DNA of 14,840 nucleotides, from the NCBI GenBank assembly GCA_964221845.1, contig CAXPZW010000030.1, forward strand, positions 1 to 14,840. Direction: 5' to 3'. The notes below the pieces were generated by a model. That model was not told the DNA's origin and searched no databases. It worked only from the letters and a program-made list of their open reading frames with translations. Position numbers and translations under genes: made by a program. Position 1 is the first letter of the stretch. Every line of letters begins with the position of its first letter. Of the stretch, positions 1 through 6,508 are shown piece after piece. Source of the stretch: CAXPZW01 sp964221845 (GTDB lineage Bacteria; Bacteroidota; Bacteroidia; Flavobacteriales_D; Sanyastnellaceae).

Positions 1-590
1 ATGGCCCAGCCCACGAGTACAAACCAGAACAGTACGCGTACTGCTTTTTCAACGGCAGGTCCGGCGTTTTTGGCCAGTTGAGCCACTTCGCCTTTCCAAA
101 CCAACCAAACGATGTAGAAGTATGCGGCACCTGAAAGGACACCCCACATGACCGATTGGTCGCGGTAAATGGTCTCGCCAAAGTAGCCGGTCACCAACAT
201 CACTACAGAGGCGGCGATCAGTTTCCAAAGCAGGCCAATTTTCGCACCGGCCTTTTTGGTGATCAAGTAGAATTCCACGCACATGAGCGGAACGGTCAAG
301 GTCCAATCCACATAGCGGAAGAACGTTGGCGATTCGCCAGTGTCGAAGTGGTACCCTCGCATGTAGTAGTAGTGTACAAATGCGATGAAGGTGATCAGGC
401 CACTCACAAGCAGTGAGGTGCGCCACTTTTTGTCCACGTTCCACATTTCGAAGAAGAAGAACACGGAAGCCGCCATCATGGCCATACACCCAACAAAGAA
501 GGTGAATGAGGTGATGGTGGTAAGGTTGGTGTAATCGGTAAGATTTACTGCGCCACCACTGGCGTCCATCAATAGAGTCGTTAATGACAT
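1..590 (-). CDS. Proteorhodopsin (light-driven proton pump), 3' end cut by window edge
   Basis: A seven-helix retinal protein that pumps protons out of the cell across the inner membrane in light. I translated the minus strand from the ATG at 590; 196 codons lie in the window. The diagnostic helix C block RYVDWTLTVPLMCVEFYL spans residues 93-110. It gives the proton acceptor D95, T99 and the proton donor E106, matching D97/T101/E108 of the marine proteorhodopsin (the DTE pump motif). H73 matches the conserved H75, and M103 lies at the spectral tuning site (105), where Met or Leu means green absorption. Helix F begins with W195, the retinal-pocket Trp. The Schiff-base lysine and helix G lie beyond the left edge, so their presence is inferred. 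Aligning helix E to bacteriorhodopsin puts G150 opposite W138, the small residue that opens a carotenoid-antenna slot in xanthorhodopsin. No blh gene is visible here. An overlapping 229-codon frame in the same region is a shadow. Confidence 0.95.
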   Translation of the reverse strand, partial: MSLTTLLMDASGGAVNLTDYTNLTTITSFTFFVGCMAMMAASVFFFFEMWNVDKKWRTSLLVSGLITFIAFVHYYYMRGYHFDTGESPTFFRYVDWTLTVPLMCVEFYLITKKAGAKIGLLWKLIAASVVMLVTGYFGETIYRDQSVMWGVLSGAAYFYIVWLVWKGEVAQLAKNAGPAVEKAVRVLFWFVLVGWA

Positions 591-1014
591 GGTTCTTGGG
601 TTTTTGATTAAGAACACATAAGTCACAAAAAAGTTCAAAAACCCTGATATTCAGAGTGTTGCAAAAAAAATAAAGCAATAGGAGGGTGGCCTGGTCTATA
701 CAACCAGAAGTGCAAAGGGCCACGTGTGGTAAAGTCATTTTAGGATTCCAGCCGGATCCTGAACGCTTCGAGGTGCACAGGGACAGTGTCCGCCAGTTTA
801 GTTTCGGACTTTATCACTTACAATACACTGGGTAGAAACGGCCTAGGCCGACTAAAAGACTCCGCTCGTGCGGTGTGCAGCTGGAGTTTGCTGCCTCTTC
901 AGTTGATTGTTTCGGAGTCAAGCAATAAACAGCGCCTGTTGTTTAATGTTCAGAGTACACTGTTCTGATCGTGCATATTGCCGCGGAGCCTTTGGTCGAA
1001 GGGCCCGCCATTAC
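591..1014. other. Intergenic region upstream of proteorhodopsin
   Basis: These 424 bases lie between the proteorhodopsin start and the cupin stop. The stretch nearest the rhodopsin (about 600-680) is AT-rich with A and T runs, as expected for a promoter and 5' leader, but I found no convincing paired -33/-7 elements. A 60-codon plus-strand frame at 786-968 has no recognisable content and is probably chance. No tRNA or strong terminator hairpin was seen. Confidence 0.5.
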
Positions 1015-1374
1015 TCAAATCCAGACGTTTTGTGGAGCTGTTAAATTCCCGCCAGATTCTCCGGTATTCACAACTCCTTGAGGCTCAATCAACAGGATGT
1101 GGCATTCCTGTTCCGCCTGGGGCCAATGGTATACCCCTTGAGGAACGACGTATAGTTCGCCCTGTTTGAGCAAGACTTGATCATCGTCGAAATGCAGGAT
1201 CATCTCACCGGACACCACCAAGAACAATTCGTCGGTCTCGGGGTGGTTGTGGCGAACGAAGGTGCCCTGGATCTTGGCGAGTTTGACTTGGTAGTCGTTC
1301 AGCGCGGCAATGACTTTGGGAGACCAGTGGTCTTGAAACAGGGTGAGTTTGTCTTGAAGGGAGATGGCGTGCAT
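1015..1374 (-). CDS. Single-domain cupin protein
   Basis: A 119-residue small beta-barrel protein of the cupin superfamily, of the kind annotated as mannose-6-phosphate-isomerase-like. The specific reaction is unknown. Cupin motif 1 runs from G37 to G56 and contains H42, H44 and E49, the usual metal ligands. Motif 2 (G72 to H83, with P78 and G80) supplies the fourth ligand, H83. There is no signal peptide, so it is probably cytoplasmic. I chose the ATG at 1374 because homology begins there. The frame stays open upstream to 1752, but that part runs antisense through two terminator-like hairpins and a dockerin-like remnant and reads as non-coding. An in-frame ATG about 30 bases upstream sits in the T-tract tail of the nearer hairpin, and I consider it less likely. 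Confidence 0.85.
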   Translation of the reverse strand: MHAISLQDKLTLFQDHWSPKVIAALNDYQVKLAKIQGTFVRHNHPETDELFLVVSGEMILHFDDDQVLLKQGELYVVPQGVYHWPQAEQECHILLIEPQGVVNTGESGGNLTAPQNVWI

Positions 1375-1403
1375 GCGTAGGCCTTTTGGGACGCCTAACA
1401 TAG

Positions 1404-1430
1404 AAAAAGCCCCGTTGCAGTGGGGCTTTT
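1404..1430 (-). terminator. Terminator-like hairpin just upstream of the cupin gene
   Basis: AAAAGCCCC (1405-1413) pairs with GGGGCTTTT (1422-1430) around an 8-base loop. Read on the minus strand, the GC stem is followed by five T, a good Rho-independent terminator form. It lies only 30 bases before the cupin ATG, so it would end transcription arriving from the right or act as an attenuator in the cupin leader. The symmetric A/T arms also let it work on the plus strand. Confidence 0.7.
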
Positions 1431-1460
1431 GAGATACCTCATTCACCGAGAGCGGGTGAG

Positions 1461-1491
1461 AGAAAAAGCCCCCGCCATTGCAGGGGCCTCT
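1461..1491 (-). terminator. Second, related terminator-like hairpin
   Basis: GCCCC (1468-1472) pairs with GGGGC (1483-1487), and on the minus strand five T follow the stem. It shares the 12-base string AGAAAAAGCCCC with the hairpin 59 bases to its left, so the two are an imperfect duplicate pair. A weaker stem (TCACC/GGTGA, about 1445-1460) lies between them. Confidence 0.6.
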
Positions 1492-1536
1492 TGTAAAAAC
1501 AACCTTAAATTTTAGTAGAACTCTCAGGGTGAATAA

Positions 1537-1743
1537 ACGAGCGGTGTTGGGGCAGGAGCTGGCATTTTCGACCAGAGGTGGAAGGTGGTCTGCGAGCGGA
1601 GGCACATGGGCGGGTGTGGTGATGCTGAGTTCTTTGGCGGCCTCTGCGGCACAGTATGCGCGGAAGACCTCAACGGTGACGGCACCATCGGTACCTCCGA
1701 CATCTTGCAGCTGCTGAGCGTATTTGGCACTATGTGTCCATAA
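1537..1743 (+). pseudogene. Broken tail of a dockerin-like secreted protein
   Basis: The plus-strand frame ending at TAA 1741-1743 reads ...GLCGTVCAEDLNGDGTIGTS and then an LLSVFGTMCP ending. This is an EF-hand/dockerin-type half with flanking cysteines, closely like the C-termini of the two dockerin-like proteins elsewhere in this window. A strong terminator follows directly, as expected for a gene end. Upstream the frame stops at TAA 1534-1536 and loses dockerin character before about 1630. In the next frame a VVMLSS string lines up just before the FFGGLCG string, which suggests a one-base frameshift near 1630. No start codon, signal peptide or body can be recovered. I read it as a gene remnant; a very short gene starting at the in-frame ATG near 1605 is the alternative. 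Confidence 0.5.
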
Positions 1744-1766
1744 ACGTCCCACAGCAGTCGACGACG

Positions 1767-1795
1767 AAAACGCCCGGAAATCCGGGCGTTTTTTT
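1767..1795. terminator. Strong bidirectional Rho-independent terminator
   Basis: ACGCCCGG (1770-1777) pairs perfectly with CCGGGCGT (1782-1789) around an AAAT loop, flanked by A4 on the left and T7 on the right. The T-tract is better on the plus strand, closing the dockerin-like remnant. On the minus strand it follows directly on the stop codon of the 50-residue protein, whose TAA overlaps the T-tract. Confidence 0.85.
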
Positions 1796-1946
1796 ATGCC
1801 TTGCGCCCGGGTTTGTGCCGCTCGTTATGGGTGTGGCGTCGTCGGGTCATTTGGGTGAGTTGGTCCTCCCAGTCTTCCCAGTCCCCGTCCTCAGCATTCG
1901 AAGGTGGTTTGCGGTGGAGGTTTTTGATGTCGCGTTTGCGGCCCAT
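1794..1946 (-). CDS. Small charged protein, 50 residues, function unknown
   Basis: An ATG at 1946 opens a 50-codon frame ending at TAA 1794-1796, flush against a terminator. The protein begins MGRKRDIKNLHRKPPSNAED, continues with an acidic Trp-containing stretch (DGDWEDWEDQL, residues 21-30), and ends in a very basic tail rich in Arg, His and Lys. This basic-acidic-basic layout, with no signal peptide or membrane segment, suggests a small cytoplasmic nucleic-acid- or ribosome-associated protein, but that is only inference. An upstream hairpin (GGGCGA 1963-1968 with TCGCCC 1977-1982) sits just before the start and could affect translation. The clean frame, plausible start and terminator placement argue it is real; I do not recognise a family. 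Confidence 0.6.
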   Translation of the reverse strand: MGRKRDIKNLHRKPPSNAEDGDWEDWEDQLTQMTRRRHTHNERHKPGRKA

Positions 1947-2013
1947 GGCCAATCAACTCCGTGGGCGAGATGAGGTTCGCCCCGCCAATGGGAAATGAGG
2001 TAAGCAGCAATAA

Positions 2014-2041
2014 AAAAGGACGCCCAACCGGACGTCCTTTT
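2014..2041 (-). terminator. Rho-independent terminator of the GH16 gene
   Basis: AAAAGGACG (2014-2022) pairs with CGTCCTTTT (2033-2041), giving nine base pairs with a 10-base loop, followed on the minus strand by a T run. It lies 20 bases past the GH16 stop codon. Confidence 0.85.
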
Positions 2042-2061
2042 CAATGTCTTTGTGCAATCGC

Positions 2062-3180
2062 TTATTCCGGCTGGAACACACGCACGTAATCCACAGCCAT
2101 GGTCTGGGGGAATTCGGTAGTGGCATCGGGACTTCCCGGCCACAGGCCTCCCACGGCCACGTTGAAGATGAAGTAGAACGGTTGGTGGAACTCGCTCATG
2201 TTGGGGTCGGTGATGTCGATTTGGTGGTACTGGATGTCGTCACGGAACCAGCGGATTTGCGCTTCGTCCCAAATGATGGAGAACACGTGCCACTCGTCGG
2301 CGTAAATGCCGCCTGAGAGGATGCTGCTGCCGCCGTTGTAGTTGTGGCCGCCTTCGTCCCAGTGGACCGTGCCGTGCACGGTGGCGTTGCCGGTGCCGGT
2401 GCTCGAGCCGACCAATTCCATAATGTCGATCTCACCGCACGCAGGCCAAGTGTTGGTCACAATGTTGTCGCCCAGCATCCACAGCGCGGGCCAAATGCCT
2501 TGGCCTTTGGGCAGGTTGGCGCGGATGTCTATGCGGCCGTACTGGAAACTTTGGCGTCCTTGGGTTTTCAGACGAGAAGAGGTGTAATCTGAACCGTTGT
2601 ACCAGCCTTCCTCGGCGGTGATCTTCAGCGAGCCGTTGGACACCTCGGTGTTGGCCGGGCGGTAGTATTGCTCCTCGTTGTTGCCCCAGCCCCAGTTTCC
2701 GGTGCCGATTTCATACACCCAGTCGTCGCTGAGTACGTCGCCGTCAAACTCATCTGCCCACACCATGGTGTAGCCGGCGTATTCGGTGGGAGTGGAGTAG
2801 CCGTTGACCGGAAGGCCGTCTTCGCCCACTTCAATGCTGATCTCTACTTGTACCGTCTCGGAGGTGAAGATGAACTCGCTTGCGTTCTTGTGGGCGCGCA
2901 CAATGATGTTGTAGCTGCCCGAACCGGTGTAGGTGTAAATGGCCGATCCCGCTTCGTTTTCAACAGTGGTGGGGGTACCGTTCTCGCTAAAGGTGAACGA
3001 GTAGTAATGTGCATTGTCCGCCGTGGCGGTCACGCTTACTGTGCCCGCGTTGACCGTGACGTTGCTCACCAGGTTGGTGGGCAATACGTCCCCGCCTTCG
3101 TCTGCTTTTTGGCAGGAAACCAGCACGAGCATGGCTGTAATCACCAGTGCGCCGAGGGAAAGCAATGTGTGTTGTTTCAT
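2062..3180 (-). CDS. GH16 endo-beta-1,3-glucanase (laminarinase-type) lipoprotein with PKD-like domain
   Basis: A 372-residue surface glycoside hydrolase predicted to cleave beta-1,3-glucans such as laminarin, the storage glucan of diatoms and brown algae. A lipoprotein signal occupies residues 1-23, with lipobox LVSC and lipidated C23. A PKD-like beta domain (about 33-115) is followed by a GH16 domain (about 132-372). The catalytic motif GEIDIME is at 249-255, with nucleophile E250, D252 and acid/base E255. The flanking motifs GRIDIRANLPKGQGIWPALW and the ending AVDYVRVFQ are typical of bacterial GH16 laminarinases. I chose the ATG at 3180 because the signal peptide starts there; the open frame continues 17 codons upstream. 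Laminarinase is the best guess, but related agarases or carrageenases of GH16 cannot be fully excluded. There is no TonB/SusD pair beside it, so it is not part of a visible polysaccharide utilization locus. Confidence 0.93.
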   Translation of the reverse strand: MKQHTLLSLGALVITAMLVLVSCQKADEGGDVLPTNLVSNVTVNAGTVSVTATADNAHYYSFTFSENGTPTTVENEAGSAIYTYTGSGSYNIIVRAHKNASEFIFTSETVQVEISIEVGEDGLPVNGYSTPTEYAGYTMVWADEFDGDVLSDDWVYEIGTGNWGWGNNEEQYYRPANTEVSNGSLKITAEEGWYNGSDYTSSRLKTQGRQSFQYGRIDIRANLPKGQGIWPALWMLGDNIVTNTWPACGEIDIMELVGSSTGTGNATVHGTVHWDEGGHNYNGGSSILSGGIYADEWHVFSIIWDEAQIRWFRDDIQYHQIDITDPNMSEFHQPFYFIFNVAVGGLWPGSPDATTEFPQTMAVDYVRVFQPE

Positions 3181-3290
3181 CGTGTTCCGTGTGGGGTTCA
3201 AGTGTCTAGCCTGAGGGGGGCAGGTTTGCAACAGCTGAACGACAGTTTACGCCCGTAAGGTATGGGCAGACAGGGCTGGGGACAAGTAAA

Positions 3291-3344
3291 AAGTGTGAAA
3301 TTTACACTTAGGTGCCTTCCAAAGGCTGCGCAGACCTTGGAAGC
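3291..3344 (-). terminator. Two hairpins after the 119-residue gene, possible terminator
   Basis: CTTCCAA (3316-3322) pairs with TTGGAAG (3337-3343), with further inner pairs around CTGCGCAG. It is followed on the minus strand by AAGTGT (3291-3296)/ACACTT (3304-3309) around GAAATTT, with a short T run after it. The second is also nearly palindromic and could be an operator for the GH16 gene, whose start is 111 bases further on. The terminator role is uncertain. Confidence 0.4.
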
Positions 3345-3354
3345 CCAGCTGCAT

Positions 3355-3714
3355 CTAGAGCACATCTCCACGCTGGCCCAGCACCAACTCTGCCAGTTCC
3401 ACCCGTGTTTCCCATCCGGGCTGTTGCCGCGATTTGTTCTGGCCCACATAGCCCTTCAACTGCCGATCCGTCATCGCCGCCAGCTCAGTCAGGGAATAGT
3501 TGTGTTCGGTCTGCACCTTGGCTTTGGATGTCCCAGCCTTCTTACCGCCCGTTTTCTTCGAAGTCCCCTTGGAGCCTGTTTTGCCAGAGGCCGCCGTCAC
3601 TGTCCTTGGCTCCGCCGCAATCAACGCCGTCGGCACTCCCAGCTCCTCCCAGGATTGTGAGGTGGGGGTAGAAGGGGTGGGGAGGTCTTCGGAGGTGATG
3701 TAGTTGTGGGGCAT
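3355..3714 (-). CDS. Protein of unknown function with basic linker and SAP/Rho-N-like tail
   Basis: A 119-residue protein that I do not recognise. From the ATG at 3714 it has an N-terminal part rich in Thr, Ser and Pro (1-40), and a low-complexity basic linker of Gly, Ser, Thr and Lys (43-67). A compact C-terminal segment (72-113) follows, with the pattern YSLTELAAMTDRQLKGYVGQ, a short loop, and a second helix ending AELVLG. Helix-loop-helix segments of this kind resemble SAP or Rho N-terminal nucleic-acid-binding domains, and the Lys-rich linker fits DNA or RNA binding; this is inference from pattern only. The frame remains open upstream to 3954 but there overlaps the CotH gene end and has no protein-like character. 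A TACCTTTA string four bases before the ATG resembles a -7 element, but no -33 partner is visible. Confidence 0.65.
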   Translation of the reverse strand: MPHNYITSEDLPTPSTPTSQSWEELGVPTALIAAEPRTVTAASGKTGSKGTSKKTGGKKAGTSKAKVQTEHNYSLTELAAMTDRQLKGYVGQNKSRQQPGWETRVELAELVLGQRGDVL

Positions 3715-3910
3715 GGGGTAAAGGTAGGCTACACTTCGACTTTTTGTGGGGGGCTTAAGGAGTTGATGCTGGGTTAGGAAATGGTGGACTGACCAGAAGT
3801 GGGCAAGTCTGATTTCAACAAACGCTTTTTCTAGCAACGTCTCTTCGAAAAGCGGGGCGATGCTTGTAGAAGTTTGGTGTGCTTCGCGGGTGCGACGCCT
3901 GCAAGCGGCA

Positions 3911-6241
3911 TCAACGCTGAACCACCAGCACTTCGCGTTGGGTTCCGGCCACAACGACGTACAGGCCTGAGGCCAAATGCGTGATGTCCAAGGTGCGCTG
4001 GCCGGTCAACACCGTATTTAGCACTTCCTGGCCTGAGGTGGTCAGGATGCGGACTTCGCTGTTTTGCGGCAAATTGTACAGGTGGATGGCCTCACGAGCA
4101 GGGTTGGGCGCGATGACCCAGTTCTGCCGCTTCTCATCGCCAATCCCCACGTAATCGTTGTTGGACCCGAAGGTGGGGGCGTGAATCTCGAACCCGCCGG
4201 TGCCGTTGGGGATGCGCGCGTAGCCCATGTCTTGTTCTTGTTGACCAAACGACACGTGATCGGCAATCAATGTGCCTGGGGCAATCAAAAACACCTCTTC
4301 ACCGGCGCCGTCCAGCTTGAAGTTGGCGTGGAACGGACCGTCGCTCCCGTCTTCATCCGCCCAAATGATCAGGTAGTCATCGGCAGCCAAGATGGTCCCG
4401 TCGGGGATGGGCCACTTGTCCAGCACCCACGGGTTGTCGGTAAGGGTGTAGCCGGTCAAATCGATCGCTTCTGAGCCGGTGTTGTACAGCTCAATCCAGT
4501 CTTCGTCTTGGCCTTGCTCGTCGTAGGCCGTGGAGCTGTTGCGGGCCATGAGCTCATTGATGACCACAGGCGAGTTCTCGGCCCACAGTGCATCCACTTC
4601 ATAGATGTACACGTCGTGCTCAGCTCCTGTTGGCAAGTAGCTGCGCGACCCGGCGCTGTTGTCCGAAATGGCCTCAATGTAGAACCGGACGGCGTTCCCG
4701 CCGCCCACCCCAGGAATCGTCCCAGAATACACATTCCCCGCTGCACTCATCTCTACCGCTGTAAACGCACTCACCATGGTTGGGGCGTAGTACAGTATTA
4801 CACTCGATACACCAGCACCGGAGGCGCCCTCCACGACCGCGGTGACCTCCACGGCTTCATCGGCCAACGGGTTGGCCCATTCGCCTTGCGCAGAGGTCAT
4901 GGTAACGGAGCCAATCTCAGGTCCGTCCTGCGCCACCTCCACAAAGGAGTTGAGGAAGGTGTGCCGTTCTTCAGCCCACTCCTGCAGGCCTTCTACGTTG
5001 CCTAGGAAGGCATTGTAGGTGTAGAGTTTCTTGGGGTCTTCGTTCACCAAACCGTCAATCATGTCCGCCCATTCCTGGAGCTCGGGGTTGAAGGTCTCGG
5101 GGTTCATGACGTCTTCGATCAACACGCGCAGGTGCGCCAAGTAGCGCTGGCGCAACTCGGGCACATCGAGCAAGCGGTAGAGCAGGGGGTAGTTCTCGTC
5201 GTCGGCGTGGAAAAACGGGTCCCAATCGCCGTTTTGGTCGTCCATCACCGTGTTGCCGTCGTACTCCAGGGGCACCATGCGGCCGCTCTCCACATCGAAG
5301 TAGAGGTAGTAGTCCATTTTGCCTTTGTACACGTACCCGTCGTCGTCGCTGAACAGGATTTCAGAGGCCAGGAACCACAAGGTGCGGTCCACGTCCATAA
5401 TGGGGTCCAGCGTGGCGTACAGTTCGTCCAGCGGTGTGTTCTCAAGCACGTCGCACGTGGTCACCAAGTCGGCCCATGGGTCTTCGACACTGGTGGACTT
5501 GAGGGTGTAATGCTCTTGATATTCGGCTTGGTCCTCACCCAGCCAGTTGAGGGCTGTGGTGCCGTCGCCCCATCCCGGGCCACCGCCGCCAGGGCCACCA
5601 CCACCAGGTCCACCGCCACTAGGGCCGCTGTCCTCCTCGGAGTCTGCGCGCCAGCGGGTGCCGTTGTTCTCTTGGAACCATTCCTCCAGGAACTCCTTGT
5701 TGAGCTGCTGTACGTTGGGGTACAGGCCCCAATCCTCGCCGTTGATGTAGAGCCACACAAAGGCGCATTGCGCGGCAGGGATGTGGCGACGAATCATACG
5801 CTCGTAGATGAACTCGCGCAAGAAACTCGGGTCGTAGGCGCAGTTCTGAAGGTTGAAGGACTCGTACCCGTCGTGGTCTTGGCCGTCCACAAAGGCATCC
5901 AGGCTGACGTTAAAGGACTTCTTGTCGCCGTCAATGGTGAAATAAGAGGTTTGTCCTTTGAAGCGTACCCCCACATTCTCATAGGTAGACCCGTCGATGA
6001 CCGCTGTGCATGAGATGTCTGTGGCCGATTCGTAATTGTCCTCGAGCTGCTGCCACCAGTCGGTTTGGTCAAACTGCAGTTCAATGATGATGATTTGCAT
6101 AGGGTCGTAAAAATCTTCGCCTTCCACGCCGCCTACCGTCAAGGTGTGGGCATCGGAATCCAGGGTCCATTGGTGGGGGAGGTTCTGCGCGAACAGCGAA
6201 CAGGCGCTGAGCAGCGCGCATGCCAAGAACAAGTGCTTCAT
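3911..6241 (-). CDS. Secreted CotH-kinase family protein with lamin-tail domain and T9SS sorting domain
   Basis: A 776-residue exported protein starting at ATG 6241 with a signal peptide (1-19, ending LFAQ). Residues about 45-430 match the CotH family, atypical protein kinases first known from spore coats. Visible blocks are GVRFKGQTSY (91-100), KKSFNVSLDAF (107-117), LREFIYERMIRRHIPAA (141-157), YINGEDWGLYPNVQQLNKEF (165-184), and VPLEYDGNTVMDD (323-335), the likely metal-binding segment (D328). A Gly/Pro-rich insert (about 206-227) interrupts the domain. A beta-sandwich segment (about 440-548) follows, then a lamin-tail domain (about 557-695, with VVINELMARN and DWIELYNTGSEAIDLTGYTL), then a type A T9SS C-terminal domain (about 707-776) with PNP and ASGLYVV motifs. 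It should be exported and anchored or released at the cell surface. The substrate is unknown, and kinase activity is inferred from family only. The frame extends 64 codons upstream, but the signal peptide fixes the start. Confidence 0.9.
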   Translation of the reverse strand: MKHLFLACALLSACSLFAQNLPHQWTLDSDAHTLTVGGVEGEDFYDPMQIIIIELQFDQTDWWQQLEDNYESATDISCTAVIDGSTYENVGVRFKGQTSYFTIDGDKKSFNVSLDAFVDGQDHDGYESFNLQNCAYDPSFLREFIYERMIRRHIPAAQCAFVWLYINGEDWGLYPNVQQLNKEFLEEWFQENNGTRWRADSEEDSGPSGGGPGGGGPGGGGPGWGDGTTALNWLGEDQAEYQEHYTLKSTSVEDPWADLVTTCDVLENTPLDELYATLDPIMDVDRTLWFLASEILFSDDDGYVYKGKMDYYLYFDVESGRMVPLEYDGNTVMDDQNGDWDPFFHADDENYPLLYRLLDVPELRQRYLAHLRVLIEDVMNPETFNPELQEWADMIDGLVNEDPKKLYTYNAFLGNVEGLQEWAEERHTFLNSFVEVAQDGPEIGSVTMTSAQGEWANPLADEAVEVTAVVEGASGAGVSSVILYYAPTMVSAFTAVEMSAAGNVYSGTIPGVGGGNAVRFYIEAISDNSAGSRSYLPTGAEHDVYIYEVDALWAENSPVVINELMARNSSTAYDEQGQDEDWIELYNTGSEAIDLTGYTLTDNPWVLDKWPIPDGTILAADDYLIIWADEDGSDGPFHANFKLDGAGEEVFLIAPGTLIADHVSFGQQEQDMGYARIPNGTGGFEIHAPTFGSNNDYVGIGDEKRQNWVIAPNPAREAIHLYNLPQNSEVRILTTSGQEVLNTVLTGQRTLDITHLASGLYVVVAGTQREVLVVQR
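5577..5630. repeat. 15-base tandem repeat encoding a Gly/Pro-rich loop
   Basis: Three and a half 15-base units (5577-5591, 5592-5606, 5607-5621 and a partial unit to 5630) follow the pattern GG(G/T)CCACC(G/A)CC(G/A)C(C/T)A. On the minus strand they encode GGGGP-like repeats inside the CotH domain. Such a repeat is prone to copy-number change in frame, so loop length may vary among strains. Confidence 0.75.
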
Positions 6242-6287
6242 CAAAGTGGTGTTGTGTTTGCCTGGGTTTGGTTTCGGGTAATGCAGG

Positions 6288-6317
6288 CAAAACGAATCGT
6301 TAACATACAAGACCAAA
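6288..6317 (-). promoter_or_regulatory. Candidate Bacteroidota promoter of the CotH gene
   Basis: On the minus strand, TTTG (6317-6314) is separated by 18 bases from TCGTTTTG (6295-6288). The latter matches the Bacteroidota -7 consensus TAnnTTTG at five of six fixed positions. It would place the transcript start about 40 bases before the ATG at 6241. Confidence 0.4.
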
Positions 6318-6462
6318 GGGTGCACAGCAGGGGCTTTATTCAGAGTTCCCCGCGTGCGAATACGGAGTTGGACCCATCCCAAAGGAAGAGGTTTAAAGCG
6401 CCCCGATATTTTTTGTGTCCAATGAAGAAGCATGACTGCGAACGCCCGACTTCAGCGCATGA

Positions 6463-6486
6463 AAAAGGCCCCTTTCGGAGCCTTTT
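6463..6486 (-). terminator. Rho-independent terminator of the 240-residue secreted protein
   Basis: AAAAGGC (6463-6469) pairs with GCCTTTT (6480-6486), with an inner CC/GG pair across a mismatch. On the minus strand five T follow the stem. It lies 23 bases after the stop codon at 6509. Confidence 0.75.
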
Positions 6487-6508
6487 CGGTTGCAAATGGT
6501 ATGGTAAG

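Noticed and set aside
49..738. 229-codon minus-strand frame
   Set aside because: It is out of frame with the proteorhodopsin read from 590, which has unmistakable family motifs; the longer frame has none.
1375..1752. Upstream extension of the cupin frame
   Set aside because: It passes through two terminator-like hairpins and runs antisense to a dockerin-like remnant, and the cupin length from ATG 1374 is already complete.
1847..2143. 98-codon minus-strand frame between GH16 and the small protein
   Set aside because: It overlaps the GH16 gene end, its terminator and the better-supported 50-residue gene, and shows no protein-like pattern.
5577..5630. Short tandem repeat considered as a CRISPR-like array
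   Set aside because: The units are 15 bases with no spacers and lie in frame within a coding region; they encode a Gly/Pro loop.
5132..6013. 293-codon plus-strand frame inside the CotH gene
   Set aside because: It is antisense to a strongly supported gene and is a Val/His-rich mirror frame typical of GC-rich coding DNA.
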